Part shown: positions 22,406 through 34,028 of the stretch, piece after piece
Layout: each line of letters begins with the position of its first letter
Position numbering within the stretch: the stretch's first letter is position 1
NCBI GenBank assembly: GCA_001949185.1
Contig: BDGG01000012.1
Span: 1,134,035 to 1,198,034, forward strand
Reading direction: 5' to 3'
Length of the DNA: 64,000 bases
DNA from: Ramazzottius varieornatus
Taxonomy: Eukaryota; Tardigrada; Eutardigrada; Parachela; Ramazzottiidae
Notes under the pieces: model-generated
Seen by the model: only the letters and a program-made list of their open reading frames with translations
Told to the model about the DNA's origin: nothing
The model's database searches: none
Position numbers and translations under genes: made by a program

Positions 22406-24458
22406 CTAATGGCATCCACAGCCTTTTGCAATCATCTCGCGATATTTCTTCAGAACAACGTTAGAGTTATCATCGAAATACAACATAGTAATAGCGCTGA
22501 GCTTCGTAGCAGCACACAGAGCTTTAGGAACTTGAACAGGATTGAAGAGATGGACGAGGGTCTGCACAATGGCGTGGTTCGTGGCGTTCATGTGGGCGTT
22601 CAGCGGAAACGAACATTCTCCACCGCAAAAGTTAGCCGGATATCCATCCGGAGCGATGATCCAGTCCTAGACGGAGAACACAGGTACTCCGTTAGCATCG
22701 GTCGATCAAACCTTTATAGAATGAGACCACAACGTACCTGCCAACCCAACTGCCTAAAACTAACGTAGAGGGTCTTCTTCTTACATGCCCGGTTACTGTG
22801 CGAGACATCAAAACCTGCAAGGAGAATTTTTGTGGAATTTTTTTCAACGATCACTGCAAAGTTGGGTATTTCGAAACCAACCCGCGGCAAATGAATCGAA
22901 CCAGATGGTTTTCCACGGAGGCGCACCCTACCAGCCAGTAAAAATGAAAACGTGCGCCACTTGAGATAACGATCTAGCACAGTTCATTTGCCCACGTCGC
23001 ACATGAAGAACCGCAAGTTCTTTACCAAATTTTGTTATCTGTGATTGTTCGCACCTAAGAATGGGTAGTCTCGATGAATGCCATTGTGCGCGACATGTTC
23101 TTCGAGGTTCTGCGGTTTTGATGTTTGAGGTTTTCTCCGATTCTTAATCGGCGTCGATGAGCGTTTTCTTCTAGCCAAGATGGGCTCGTCCTCGCTTTGC
23201 TTGAAGAACGCAACCATGAAACCTTCCTTGTCTTCAGGCCCATTCTTCAGGGCAATGGAAATATCGGAAGGATCCAACGACTCTCCTGAAAGAACACTCG
23301 ATACACAAGTCGTCTTTCTGACTTATATACGGTCGATAATCGAAAATCTTGTGTTGTGTGAAAGTTTTCCGAAGCTCTTCGAAACACGCACCAGTGCCGG
23401 AAATGATATCTATGAGCAGACCATAGTTCTTCGCAGCAGAGGAAATCCATAACTCGGCCGCCCTCGTTACGTTGAATATTATCCACCCCTTTTCGATGGT
23501 GTAGGTTAGCTTCTGATCTAATAGTTCCATCTCGCGATCCCTTGAATAAAGATGGATACATAAGTACATCATCAGAGCACATCAATTATCGAGCCATTCT
23601 GACTGAACGAAGTAGATGTATTATAATTGCTTACTACTTACTCCAGGTCGGCTCCTCGCGTGATGAGATAGACGAAGATGGTGAAGTTATGGAACCATGG
23701 CTGCTTCCAGCTGTAGGCTTTGAACAGGTGGAACTCGGCTCCGATCACCTTATGGTCCGCTGGAACCTTGCTTAGATCGAAAAGAAACCTTTTGTTCCTC
23801 GACCGCGGATGCTGCTTCCCAACTTAAAAACAACACGTTACCCCCCATTACTCTCATATCAATAATACTCTTATAGTCTATTATGTAGGGCGTCGGCAGA
23901 TGATTCCATCCAGATCATCAGCCCAAGTGGCGCACGGTTGGATCGTTACTGGCTGAGAAAGTGCGCCACTTAGAAAACCGACCTGAGTAGAATCATTTGT
24001 CAACGGCCCATCTGTTTACCTTGGTTTGGGAAGCTGATGATTTCGTCGGCTTCGTTCATGGAATTCAAACTGGCGTTATTTTCTGTCAGCGTTCTGTCGC
24101 GGACTCTTATAAGTTTATCGCCGTCAACCTTAAGTAGCCCCGAATCTTCGTCCACGAATGATTCGTACAAGTTCAACATGTACTTCGGTGCAGCCTGACT
24201 GGTTTCTTGATTTTGGGGTCTTGGTCGGGAGTGAAGACCCAGAAGTTCCAGTAGTTCTTCTTGCATATGCTTCTTTTCCTCTCTTGGTAGCGGTGCGACG
24301 ATCACAGTCTGATCGATGCCATTATCAGCATACAGTCCACCGAGCGCCGAGTTAGAGTTCGACGCTGAAGCGTCAGACGCATCTTCGAGTGGTGAGACGC
24401 AGGATGTCAGGATGAAGAAGGAACAAGCCGTGCAAATACTGAAGTAAGAAATCTCCAT
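22406..24458 (-). CDS. BMP5-8/Glass-bottom-boat-type TGF-beta ligand
   Basis: Six exons, 24020-24458, 23642-23822, 23392-23540, 23055-23285, 22738-22814 and 22406-22666, total 1,338 nt (445 residues), phases all closing. A hydrophobic signal segment follows [17 protein letters not shown]. The prodomain shows [34 protein letters not shown] and [13 protein letters not shown] furin site ARRKRSS releases the mature part. The mature domain has [29 protein letters not shown], the glycosylation site [29 protein letters not shown] and terminal CGCH. The paired-Cys motif (PKPCCAPT in BMPs) reads PKALCAAT, so the inter-chain Cys is Leu and only six of seven knot-region Cys remain. It should signal through BMP type I/II receptors and SMADs. 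Two of its introns hold hairpin-repeat copies. Confidence 0.94.
22906..22972 (-). repeat. hairpin repeat family, copy 1
   Basis: Two arms related to AAGTGGCGCACGTTTTC flank a loop containing ACTGGCTG, followed in this orientation by the family tail (GATAACGATCTAGCAC). It lies in the fifth BMP intron. Confidence 0.6.
23923..23980 (+). repeat. hairpin repeat family, copy 2
   Basis: CAAGTGGCGCACGG, loop with ACTGGCTGAG, then AAGTGCGCCACTTAGAAAAC and the tail GACCTGAGTAGAATCATTTG. It lies in the first BMP intron. Confidence 0.65.
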
Positions 24459-25284
24459 GTCATAAAGATGAACACTTTGCAACTGCAGGTTAAGTTAAAT
24501 ATAATGTTTGTCGTTTGCTATGAACGATTCAAGCCATATCAATGTCGACCATACAGCATCAAGAAGTATGGGAACTCACTGGTTCAAACTAAACTAAAAC
24601 CAGAACGATTTGCTTTGGGATGATTTTTTTTCACGGTATATTCTGTGGCTTTCTTCAAACATTCACTTTGTTATTACATGGAATATTTACCTTGCACTGG
24701 TACACTTGGCTCTGCGGCTCTGTGCTTCTAAGGAAGTGTTAGACAAAAGTGTGCCTCCAGGCTATTCTTTCAGGTTTCTTCTGAATTCTTCTGTTAGACT
24801 GCACTGCTAAGGAAAGGAAACTTTGACTGTCTCAACAGGTGTGCTTTGTTTGATTTAGCACAGCCTTCGTTACTGCATGTAGGTCTTCCACCGAAAGATG
24901 GCGTTCGTGTGCTGCAGAATATTATGGGTACACAACACTTTCCATGTTTAAGTTTACCTTTCCCATACTATATATGGCTTCCAGCCGCTCTTCTGCCCGA
25001 AAATCTCTCTCCCAAGATGTGTAGAATACAGATGAACAATGCTCCTTGTTACCTGGAAGCGCAAATGTAAATCAAAAGTTAGAGACCTGGATGATAGCTC
25101 TAAGTCTACCCTCTATACTTACCTACGAGTACTCCCTGCACAGGCTGAAGCGTACTGGTTACACTGTGGAGCCCGGCGGAGGAAACAGGTGGATCCGAAG
25201 AACTTTCGGTCAAGGTGCAGCATCTGCTTGTAGTATTCCCCATGCAATAGACCATGATTGTATTCTTCATCCATTTGGCTCAAG
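24459..25284. other. divergent interval BMP / EF-hand-like gene
   Basis: About 0.8 kb between start codons of divergent genes, so promoter and 5' UTR space for both. No coding exon with support was found. Confidence 0.45.
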
Positions 25285-28200
25285 ATGGTATTCTCTCCTG
25301 TAACCAAACCGAAGATCGAAGTTTGGGACCCATCTTTGCACTACATTGCATGGGCGCAACCGGGTGAGTTCTTTCCTATAAGAAAACCATTAGTGTTTTC
25401 AGCTGTGTTGCTCATATAGGTACGCTTATTCCGGTGATCAATGCCAAACGACAAGAAGATCTGTTACCTGCACTGGACTTGTCATATCCGCCCAAGAATA
25501 AACACCAGCCCGCTCGTACTGAGCGCCCCACTGACCATGACGCTTCGCATCATGCAGCCAAGAGCCATCTCCTACTTGATCACGCCTTCTTCCCAGGCCA
25601 CAGTCCCGATCACACAAACAGGAACTCACCGGAAGTCACGTCGAAGGTCGACGTTCACGACCCGGAAGAACCGGAACGATCCTTCTTGGCCTTATGGGCG
25701 CACCACGAGCACGATGTCAGACGACTGCGTGAAGAAGATCTTGCGTTACACACAGCGGAGAAGTTCTTTGCTTGGTTAGACGAGAAGACCCACAAAACCG
25801 ACTTCGAGTTCCATGTCTGGAGTCGTCTAAGAAAAGACATTGAGAACAAACTGCGGTATCGGCTGGAGTTCTGTCATAGAAAGATGCATACAGTTGAGTA
25901 TCGAAAGCCGTTAGAAACGCTCATGGTAACGGTGCCTGATCCCACCTACCATTTTGCGGTCTGCGCCGACAAACCACCGGAAGTCGTTAAAGCCATCATC
26001 GAGCCGCGTGGAGAAATCACAAGAAGAGCCATATTTGACAGAATACTTGTTTTCGATGAGCCGCGGTTTCGGTTAAGGTTCCCGGCAGTGGTCAACAACG
26101 ATTTTCCCGAAAGGACCAAACTCGCATTTAAAAGACTAGCCAAGCTTATAGTGCGGAGTGAGCAACAAAGCCGCTCTAACAGCGACGGTACGGGCGAACC
26201 AGGCGAGAATACCTCCCCGGTTCCACCATTTAAGGAGGAAGAGTTGCTTCCCGCCGAACACAGCAAAGCTGGAAAGAAGACTAAGAGTGGGAGGAAAACA
26301 AAAGAGAATGCATTACCCACGAAGAACAAACCTGGCGTCGAAGAGTCAGAAGACTTATCAGGATCGAAAGGAAAAGGTACGCGGAAGCCCAACAAGCAAA
26401 AGAGAAGCAAAGTCTTCAAGATTTCGGAAGATAACGGCGGAAAAGCCTCCCCAGGACTGAAGAACCTCTCTGGTGCTACGAGTACCAAAAATGCGTCCGG
26501 AAAGAAGGCAGGAAGAAGTGGACAAGTGAGGGAGAAGCCGAGTACTGGACTGAAGAAGTCCAAAAGAAAGAGGAACTATTCCCTGCTAGCCGATTCTTCC
26601 ATCGACTGGTCAGTTGCACCTGTAGCAGCAAAACGTGGAGCAATGGAACATTATACGAAAGATGAGATACTCGCTCTTCAAAAGCACACCAGGTTGACCT
26701 ACAACTTCAAGCTCAAGTCCGACGGACATCCGGACATCTCGGCGCCGCAGGCCGCAGTCGATGGTCCTCCTCTGCCTTCTCCGGCGATCATTCGTATGAT
26801 TGAAGAAGTGGCCTTCAACAAACGATGGAGACTGACGGACCTCTTCGCTTATGGCGACAAAGACAAGTCTTGGCGCTTAAACCCTGTCAAAGTTCGTCAT
26901 ATGCTGGACACAGTATGAAAGCTTGCTGCCTGCAAGACATTGGTTGATCGAAATTGTGACTATACGTTCCTCTTGTCTAGTTAGGTCTTGAGCAAGTTAC
27001 CGAGCAGGCTATTACGGATTTTTTCGTCAAGCTGGACGATTTTTCCGAGCAAACGATTAACTTTAAGGACGTGAGAACAGCTATGCATGCTTGGATCAAG
27101 GAAAAGCGAGTTCGGAAGCGTTATTGCATGGAGATTGCAGGTGGGTAAGCATACGGATACGCGAACGCTGGCCATCCTGTAGTGTATTCAAAGAGAAACG
27201 ATAGTATTCAAGGCGGTCTTTCTCTTTAGGCGAAACGGTCTTGGCCGAAATCAGTCCATCCACCGCTTCACCCGTTCCAGCCGCTCATCCCACAGAAGGC
27301 GGACAGGAGAAACTTCAAGCGGGAGCGTCCGTGGCAAAAAAGCACGTCGAAGAGCGCAACCGACATTTACTTCCGGTGCCAGACGAAATCGGTACCGAAG
27401 TGTGCGAGGTACCCGGTGTCATCTGCCAGTGGAATACTGTGTTTCCGGAAGAACAGGTTCTGGCTTGGAGAGTTCAGCAGAAACTGGAGAAACTGTATCA
27501 CGATAAACGTTGGCTGGTACGAACGTAATTTGACCGGAAAGCCGAATTCGTGTTTACGGAGAAGTTACTTACAGGAAGCGAAGAACGCACTGAAAGTTTT
27601 CGGACATCTTCGACATATGAACCATGCTGATGAAATTCCTGTCGAAAAGGAAGAACCTCCACAGCAGATTCCCGTGCAAGAACTGCCCCTACTAGACCGT
27701 CCGAGTGCTCAAATGGAACCTGCGGCTACTTTGGACGATCTAGCTAAAGGCGTCGTCTTACGCATGCCTCTGCTCGACCAAATGTCCCACACTGAGATGC
27801 ACAAAAGGCTATCACTCTCCGAGCTGGAGAAAGGTCTGCAAAGTCCTATAGCTGAAACCAACGACGAACCGTTCCCTAAAAGACGACACAAGTACCAGAG
27901 AATCATGGAGGAAGAAGCGCGCATCGACATAGAGTCGCCTCAACTCAACCCTGAAAACTCGGTCATGGAGGTTAACAGCGAAAGCCGACAAAGTGCGGGA
28001 GATATTCCCGGAAAGGAAGTCACAGCTAAAACCACGCGCTCCTGGATACTATCCGAACTGAAAAACGATCCATCAAATCCCGCAAGCCAAGGGGACGGCA
28101 GCAGCAAAGTGCCTGTGGAGAATAGAATGAAGCGAAGTATCGTAGCAAATGAGGAAAAACGTACGGACAGGACTGAGCTTGACCGATACCTTCGGAGGCG

Positions 28201-29510
28201 TTTTCGCATCCTCTACAATCCAGTCCCCGTCGACGAAGAATACGGCGACGTGCTCGAAGTTCTGAAGTTTCGTGCTTTCAACAAGTTGAAGGAAAGCGCG
28301 AAGGAGGAAGAAGAACGTCTGCAGGCTGCACGTGATCCTGCGCGGATCAACGATACTGCGTGTCAACTGGTTTCCGATGTTGAGAACATCCTCGTTGATG
28401 CTAGAAAGAACATGAACGCTTCGGTGAGCATCTCGGGACCACCTGTTGACCAAGAAAGACTGTGCGAGTTGAAGGACCTAAAGAAGGAGGAAATCAAGAA
28501 GAGGCTTCTCCTGGAAGCCAAAGGTCTGCCTAGAACGCCCCTCACTTTCATGGATTCGAAGACTAAAGCGCTGGCTTACCAAGTAAAACGGCTGAAGAGC
28601 GCGTTACATCTACAAGCTCCCGATATCAGAAAGTGCAGAAGCTCCTCGTCGTCTATCGCACCCTCCTACTACCGAAGTGAAAGGAGCGCAACCAGTAAGT
28701 GCCATCATCATGGTTTGCCATGTGAGCTCGTTCTGATCCGACCTGCTAATTTCAGGTGTCTGTCTAACCGGGATCCGTACTGGAAGCAAGAAACCGAACA
28801 GCAATCAGCATGAAGAGCGTCCTTTAACTAAACTCGATAACGTCAAACCACCACACTTACCTCGTACTCGGCCCCTCGAGGTTCATCCCAAAGCTCTTCC
28901 AAGGAAGTCGAGCGACGACAAAGTGGGGCATGTCATAAGGAAGCAGCCGAACCGTCGGAGAGTTCTTCACAACACCGGCATTGAAATCGGCTTTGTGTTG
29001 GACTTCTACTTCTCCCGGCATGTCGACCATTACCTAAAAGGGATGGATAAGAACATTAAGAAACAAGCACAAAAGCTGAAGATTACACGATATCAGCCAC
29101 TCCGGATCGTGGAACGACGACTTATCCAGCGACAGAAGTTCACAAAGACGACTGAGAATTACTACCAGTCAGTTAACCAAGATGCACAGGCGCTATTCCG
29201 AAAAATGCACCAGCGAGTGGAAGCTAAGAACCTTGCTGATATGTTCCCGGACGACATGTTGCGGCGCGTGATGCTGAGACAGGAGGATAAGAACCTCGCT
29301 CCTATATCCTATAGGGAGGCATTTGCAAAATTCAAGACGGCCATTGAACAAGAATTCGGCGGGCGTTTTCCTAATCGGATACCAAAGAATAAGAGCAAGC
29401 GATTCTATTCACTTCCTACGTTCTTTCCGTTGAGGCAGAACGCCGAACTCCTGAAAACTACCCATGATAATCAATATCGTCGCGTGGAGGCGGATGTTGC
29501 AGACAGATAG
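25285..29510 (+). CDS. large Lys/Glu-rich protein with EF-hand-like pair
   Basis: Six exons, 25285-25363, 25420-26912, 26981-27140, 27230-27516, 27575-28694 and 28756-29510, close in phase to 3,894 nt, 1,297 residues. The start MVFSPVTKPKIEVWDPSLHY is the first in-frame ATG. Residues about 270-400 are a low-complexity Lys/Ser/Gly tract. Around 480-575 two EF-hand-like units follow one another: FAYGDKDKSWRLNPVKV and FFVKLDDFSEQTINFKDV; the second loop lacks good calcium ligands. The C-terminal third is charged and helical (KKEEIKKRLLLEAKG, ending in a basic KKQAQKLKITRYQPLRIVER segment). No signal peptide or TM helix is seen. I do not recognise the protein. A distant relation to ciliary/axonemal EF-hand proteins such as EFCAB12 is a guess. 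Confidence 0.75.
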
Positions 29511-30167
29511 GGATCACAAATTCACAATTTCACATCCGGAAAACAGATCAGGATTCAGGAATTCGCAAGAACGTTTTCGGGGAATTGCGATTTAAGAATA
29601 ATGGTTTCTTAAACTGATTTGTTCAAGTTTTTTTGTGGCTTGGGTTCAGTGCGAATTCGCGGGGCGGCACCCTAACGGGTACTGTTGCCGCCGAGGGAGG
29701 CCAAAAGGGAAGAAAACGGGAACTGGGATGATGGCAGCGCGTATCCTAAGTTCCCAACCATTGAATTACTCCCTGTGACTCAGAATACAATGCTATAGCC
29801 TTATCTCCTTCTTTTGTGACCTACTTTCGCTTCTCCTCAGTCACATTCCATTCACAAGCTTATCTCCACTAATGTTGTACTTTGCCCTTCACTGGGCAAA
29901 GTTCAGCAGAGAGGTTCTAACACAAACTTACGAACAAAACCAGCTCCCAAAACCCATGTTAGACCACCTGACTCGTAAGCTCTGCGAGCATTAGGTGATA
30001 GCCTCACACTGTATCGGCGGCAACAAAACTCGGCTAGAATGATCTTACTAATCAATCAATCGGTCGAGCAATCTTATTTCGATTTGAACTACCCTTGTGG
30101 TTGGTGTTATGATATCCGGTGGCAACAGCAGCAGTGAACAGCCTGGCACATCGCTGACTCCAGACTC
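29511..30167. other. intergenic, 3' flank of EF-hand-like gene
   Basis: Should hold the 3' UTR. A GC-rich hairpin-like stretch is visible near 29657-29700 (GGCGGCACCC ... GTTGCCGCC). Nothing else recognised. Confidence 0.4.
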
Positions 30168-30611
30168 CAGAGTGGGGTTATAGTGGCCTAAGCTAGGCAA
30201 GACAGCGCTGACGAGGCGGCGGAGGCGCCGGTGAGATGCCAGTATGAGGCGCCACCAGTCTCCAGCTGGGAAGGCACGTAGAATAATTAAAACATTAGGA
30301 AAAGGAAAGCACTTCCATACTTTCTGCTCGTTCTGAAAACTTTTTTCGGACGGACCCACGTTGAGGAATTAAAGAATTTTATGCTCGAATTTTTGTGATC
30401 GGTCACGCAGAAACGAGACGGTTGTGAGATTTTAGAGAAATCTTTAGAAGCTCCTTGCGTGCTTGGATCCAGGGCGAAAGTGACGTCACGCATCGTGAAT
30501 CAACTAATCAACAGGTCATGTAGGCAAGTGTGGTCAGGTGCATCTCACCGGAGCCTGGGTAAACTGGCAATTGGCAAAGGCCTGAAGATAGATCACTATA
30601 ACCCCACTCTG
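30168..30611. mobile_element. hAT-like MITE, 444 bp
   Basis: Perfect 18-bp terminal inverted repeats, CAGAGTGGGGTTATAGTG at 30168-30185 and its reverse complement at 30594-30611. A second inverted block, CCGGTGAGATGC at 30228-30239, matches 30540-30551. The CAG-G start resembles hAT termini. The flanking octamers do not match perfectly, so the target duplication is unproven. No transposase inside. It lies just upstream of the F-box-like gene. Confidence 0.65.
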
Positions 30612-30732
30612 CCGTCTCTAATCTGTCCATCAATCTTGGTTCTTGAAACATCCCGAAACTTTCATCTCTGACCCTCCGACGGCTTTCTCACAAAGCCTTT
30701 GTGCTTGCTTCTTTCTACGAAGAGTTCAGGTT

Positions 30733-31963
30733 ATGGAAACTAGGGGAAAGAAGCGCCGGCAACCTGCATTGCCGAACGGCATGGAGCAGCCACCGGAGAC
30801 ATCGGGCCAGAGTAGCGCGAAGGCCGGAGCGGAGAAACGATCGAAGCGGAAAGTGCCGGCTTCGGAAGATGAAGCACAGCCAGAGGAATTCGTTTCCACG
30901 AGGGACATCAAAGACCTATGGAAAGAAATGGGATACTCTGTGCTGCTGGAAATGTTTCGCCACTTCGAAATGAACAAGCGCTTCGAGATGAGCAGGTATG
31001 GCAAACTTAATGCATGTGCCATAAGTAGTCACGACGGATGATGTATTTCACACTTTCCAGGGTTTCCAAAGAATGGAATACTGTGCTGTTAAATACGGCC
31101 CTCCTGACAAAGCATTACCTGTTCGTGGAAGATGATGCGAAGTGCGGCATGGCGATCCAGCATTTTCAGATCTAAGATCGCGAGACCCAGCTACGCCTGT
31201 TCATCGTGGGTAATGGAAAGCGCAACGGTGGTAGTGACAGCACTGACGAGATAGCGATTACGGGCTTCCTCTTGAAGAACCCTCAAGTTAGGCGAGTGGT
31301 CTTCTACAAGGCTGCGATCCATGAGGAGCAAATCGTAAACGATCGTAGTCTCCATAGTATGATCGGGCTGACTACCAATGGAGAAGACTTTTGGTACTTG
31401 GTGGACTGTGTCACGTTGATCAAATGCCAACTGAAGATCCAGTTCCACACAAGGATCCCCGATACGCCTGACGATCGCTTGTGGTCGTGGACAATCGAGC
31501 TGCCGCCCAAGATGCTGTTCGCCTTCAAAGACAAGAACAAGCCAATTGACTTGTACCAACGATGGGGTCTGTACTTCAAAGAAATGAGCAAGCAGAAGGT
31601 CTTCTGGCCGTATCCTCCTGAACAGATGGACTGGCTGAAAAAGTACCTCCCGAAAGTGCGTGGGGCTGCGAAGAAGCACATGGAGCTTTTCCTGACGTCT
31701 CAACAGTAAGTGAATCCTGCCACAGATAAATCAGTGGGAAATTTATATGCAACCATTCCGGTGATGCTTTTCCTCGTAGGCGTAACCAGTATGTACGGGT
31801 AAAAGAGATGCCTGGACTGACGGAGACGAAGTTGTGGGACTATCAGTTGTTCGAACGGGACTGCGGTATCCTTTTGTTCCAGCTGATGGTCAGCGGCATG
31901 AAGGGATTGGAGCATCCGCCGTGCAAGGTCCCTGAAGCTCTTGCAGATTTTGACTATATTTGA
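30733..31963 (+). CDS. F-box-like protein with one in-frame stop
   Basis: Three exons, 30733-30995, 31061-31705 and 31780-31963, sum to 364 codons in one frame, broken only by TAA at 31173-31175 (codon 126). The N-terminus is basic (METRGKKRRQ). RDIKDLWKEMGYSVLLEMF and RVSKEWNTVLLNTALL resemble an F-box that ends at the classic VSKEWN splice position. The C-terminal part (WSWTIELPPKMLF, FWPYPPEQMDWLKKYLPKVR) is of unknown fold. AATAAA at 31976-31981 could be the polyadenylation signal. An alternative 66-nt intron (31125-31190, weak GTGGAA donor) would remove the stop in frame. The neighbouring copy aligns through the stop region, which argues that it is exonic. It could be a recent pseudogene, a readthrough gene or an alternatively spliced gene. 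F-box assignment is tentative. Confidence 0.55.
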
Positions 31964-32276
31964 AGGAAGATCGATAATAAAGTCGGTACTAGATGTTATG
32001 GCGGAATTCGAAAGGATGAATCTTGGTCAGGTTACTACACTTCAATCCGATAGAACAGTGAAGTATCTGCAGTAGCCTTTTTTTCTGCGCTGCAGACTTT
32101 TCTCGACAGATTACTCTGCTTTGTTGTAGTATGCGGCGACTTACGATGTTTCCTTCCGTTTTTGTTCATATTCTGGACGAAATCTGATCCAAAAACCTCC
32201 TCACCATATCTTCCTTACTGCAAATATGAAGCTGCCGTTAAGATTTCGGGACGACAAAACGAGTCTCTCTATGCCC
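31964..32276. other. spacer between F-box-like tandem copies
   Basis: About 310 bp with no exon. It begins with the probable polyadenylation signal of the upstream copy. Confidence 0.4.
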
Positions 32277-33208
32277 CGAGAGAATAAGGATTAATCAGAT
32301 CCTGGAAGATATTCTCTTCAACCGTTCGGTCCATCTAGTGGACGAACGCTTTGACATGAGGAGGTAAGCGAAAGATTTGACCATGGCTTTCCGTACGTCA
32401 TACTGTATATAAACAAAAGATTATCCATTGTATTCCAGGGTTTCTTTGGAGTGGAACGAAATCTCGTCAGACGCTTCACCGAAGAACTTTTTCGTGGAGT
32501 GTGGCTCTGTTTCTGCCAAGGAACTTGCGCATGTTTGTCTCATAAACCAAGAAGCAGATTTCAGCTCTCGTCCTTGTGGGCAGCAGTGGAAGGACTAGCC
32601 ACGGGTACGATAGTTCTCACAGAGGAAGTGATCCCGTCAGTAATTTGTTTCTGAAGAACCCAAGCCAAGCAGGTAATCATGCATACGTTCTTGGATTACG
32701 AAGATGAGATCTTTAACTATCGCGAACGCTACTGCGAAGATTTTCAGGCAGAAGACTATTGGTACGGTACCGAGTCTGGATAGAGTCATCCGGGTGCAAG
32801 CTACAAATTCAGTACCGCACAAGACATCCTTCCACACGCGACCATAAAAAGTGGACTTGGTGCATCGATCTTCCGATCCTGTTATTCGGCTGTAAAGGAC
32901 TGAACAGGGAAGCGGATGCTGTAGCTCGATGGAGGAGCTACCTCAAACAAATGAGCGAAAAGAAGGCGTTCTGGCCGTACCCACCGCAACAAATGGTTTG
33001 GCTGAGGAAGTTTCCTCCGAAGGTTCGGGGAAATGCTAAGGAGCACCTGGAAGTCTACTTGAACACTGCGAGTAAGACTTTTTTTGGTTATTTCTGTCCA
33101 GTTCTAATCACTGCATTTCTCTCCAGACGAAAAATATACGCCGCTGCTGGAGGAACCAAGTTGCCCGGCTTGACAGACGCGGATTTGCAGGGAGAGAAAC
33201 TGCAATGA
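32277..33208 (+). pseudogene. decayed tandem copy of the F-box-like gene
   Basis: The three-exon layout is retained: about 32277-32363, 32439-33071 and 33127-33208. FDMRR|VSLEWNE matches FEMSR|VSKEWNT at the same splice position. Further on, WTWCIDLPILLFG, RWRSYLKQMSEKKAFWPYPP and WLRKFPPKVRGNAKEHLEVY match the neighbour closely. Between these blocks the frame is interrupted by stops and shifts (about 32600-32760), the basic N-terminus is missing, and the last exon is truncated after LPGLTDADL. It is a tandem duplicate that has lost its coding capacity, with the C-terminal block decaying most slowly. Confidence 0.75.
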
Positions 33209-34028
33209 TATCCTGATGAATATCATGTTGATAAGCAGAATGAAAAGACTGGCTGCAAGCTCCACCATGCGAAGTACACAAAGGTAACAGATTTGACTGC
33301 ATCTAAAGAACTCCAGTCTGGTAGTACTCTCATAGAATCTGCTAGCGAGTTGCCTCAATTCGAGCTCTTGTTCCGATCGTCAGGAAGACTTTTTCCGGTA
33401 ACTGTGAGACGGTTAACTATCGTGATTGTTTTCGTTTTCCGTAGTTTTCGTGGACTGCCCAAATCTCTTGTCGTGAAAGCTATTGTTCTGTTGGAGATAG
33501 ACTGAGTACCAAGCAGTTCAGTTTACGGATGCAGCGGTGGGATAACTTATTTTTCTGTCCTTTCCTTACGAAAGAAATCGAGAAGATATTTAGATGTAAT
33601 TGAATACAGATTAATTTCGTAACACGCCAAAGAGAATACCACGGGGTAAAACATGCTGGTAAAAGCTCGACGACAACGGACTGGGTACTTCTAAAAGTGA
33701 AAAGCCTGTTCAGATGAAACTGCAAGAAATAATAAGAGGTGGTACATGAAGATACCATGAAGTATTAAATATAATAATAGTAATATACAGATAAAATAAA
33801 AAGAAGATTTTTCATGAAAATGCAAAAACAAAAAAGGTTGTCGGGTGACTAACTACATTCTGGCACGACTTTAAAACTGAAAATGTTCGGTTTGGCATTT
33901 TTGTCTTTAGTCAGAAAAGATTCTGCGGTGTAGCTGCTCCTGGTTCCAGATCAAGAGTCGCATGGCGTCCATTGAAAGGATGTGTGGTCTCTGTTGGGCA
34001 GCAAGAACAAACAGGAGGAAAGGCAACC
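33209..34028. other. intergenic, nothing recognised
   Basis: About 0.8 kb, AT-rich around 33760-33840, probably including the syndecan 3' UTR. No supported exon. Confidence 0.45.

Noticed and set aside
12497-29510. Operon-like grouping of genes
   Set aside because: Strands alternate, each gene has its own upstream space, and no trans-splice leader or tight same-strand spacing is seen.
29650-29705. GC-rich hairpin as a terminator or structured RNA
   Set aside because: A single imperfect stem without context; intrinsic terminators are not expected in an animal gene.
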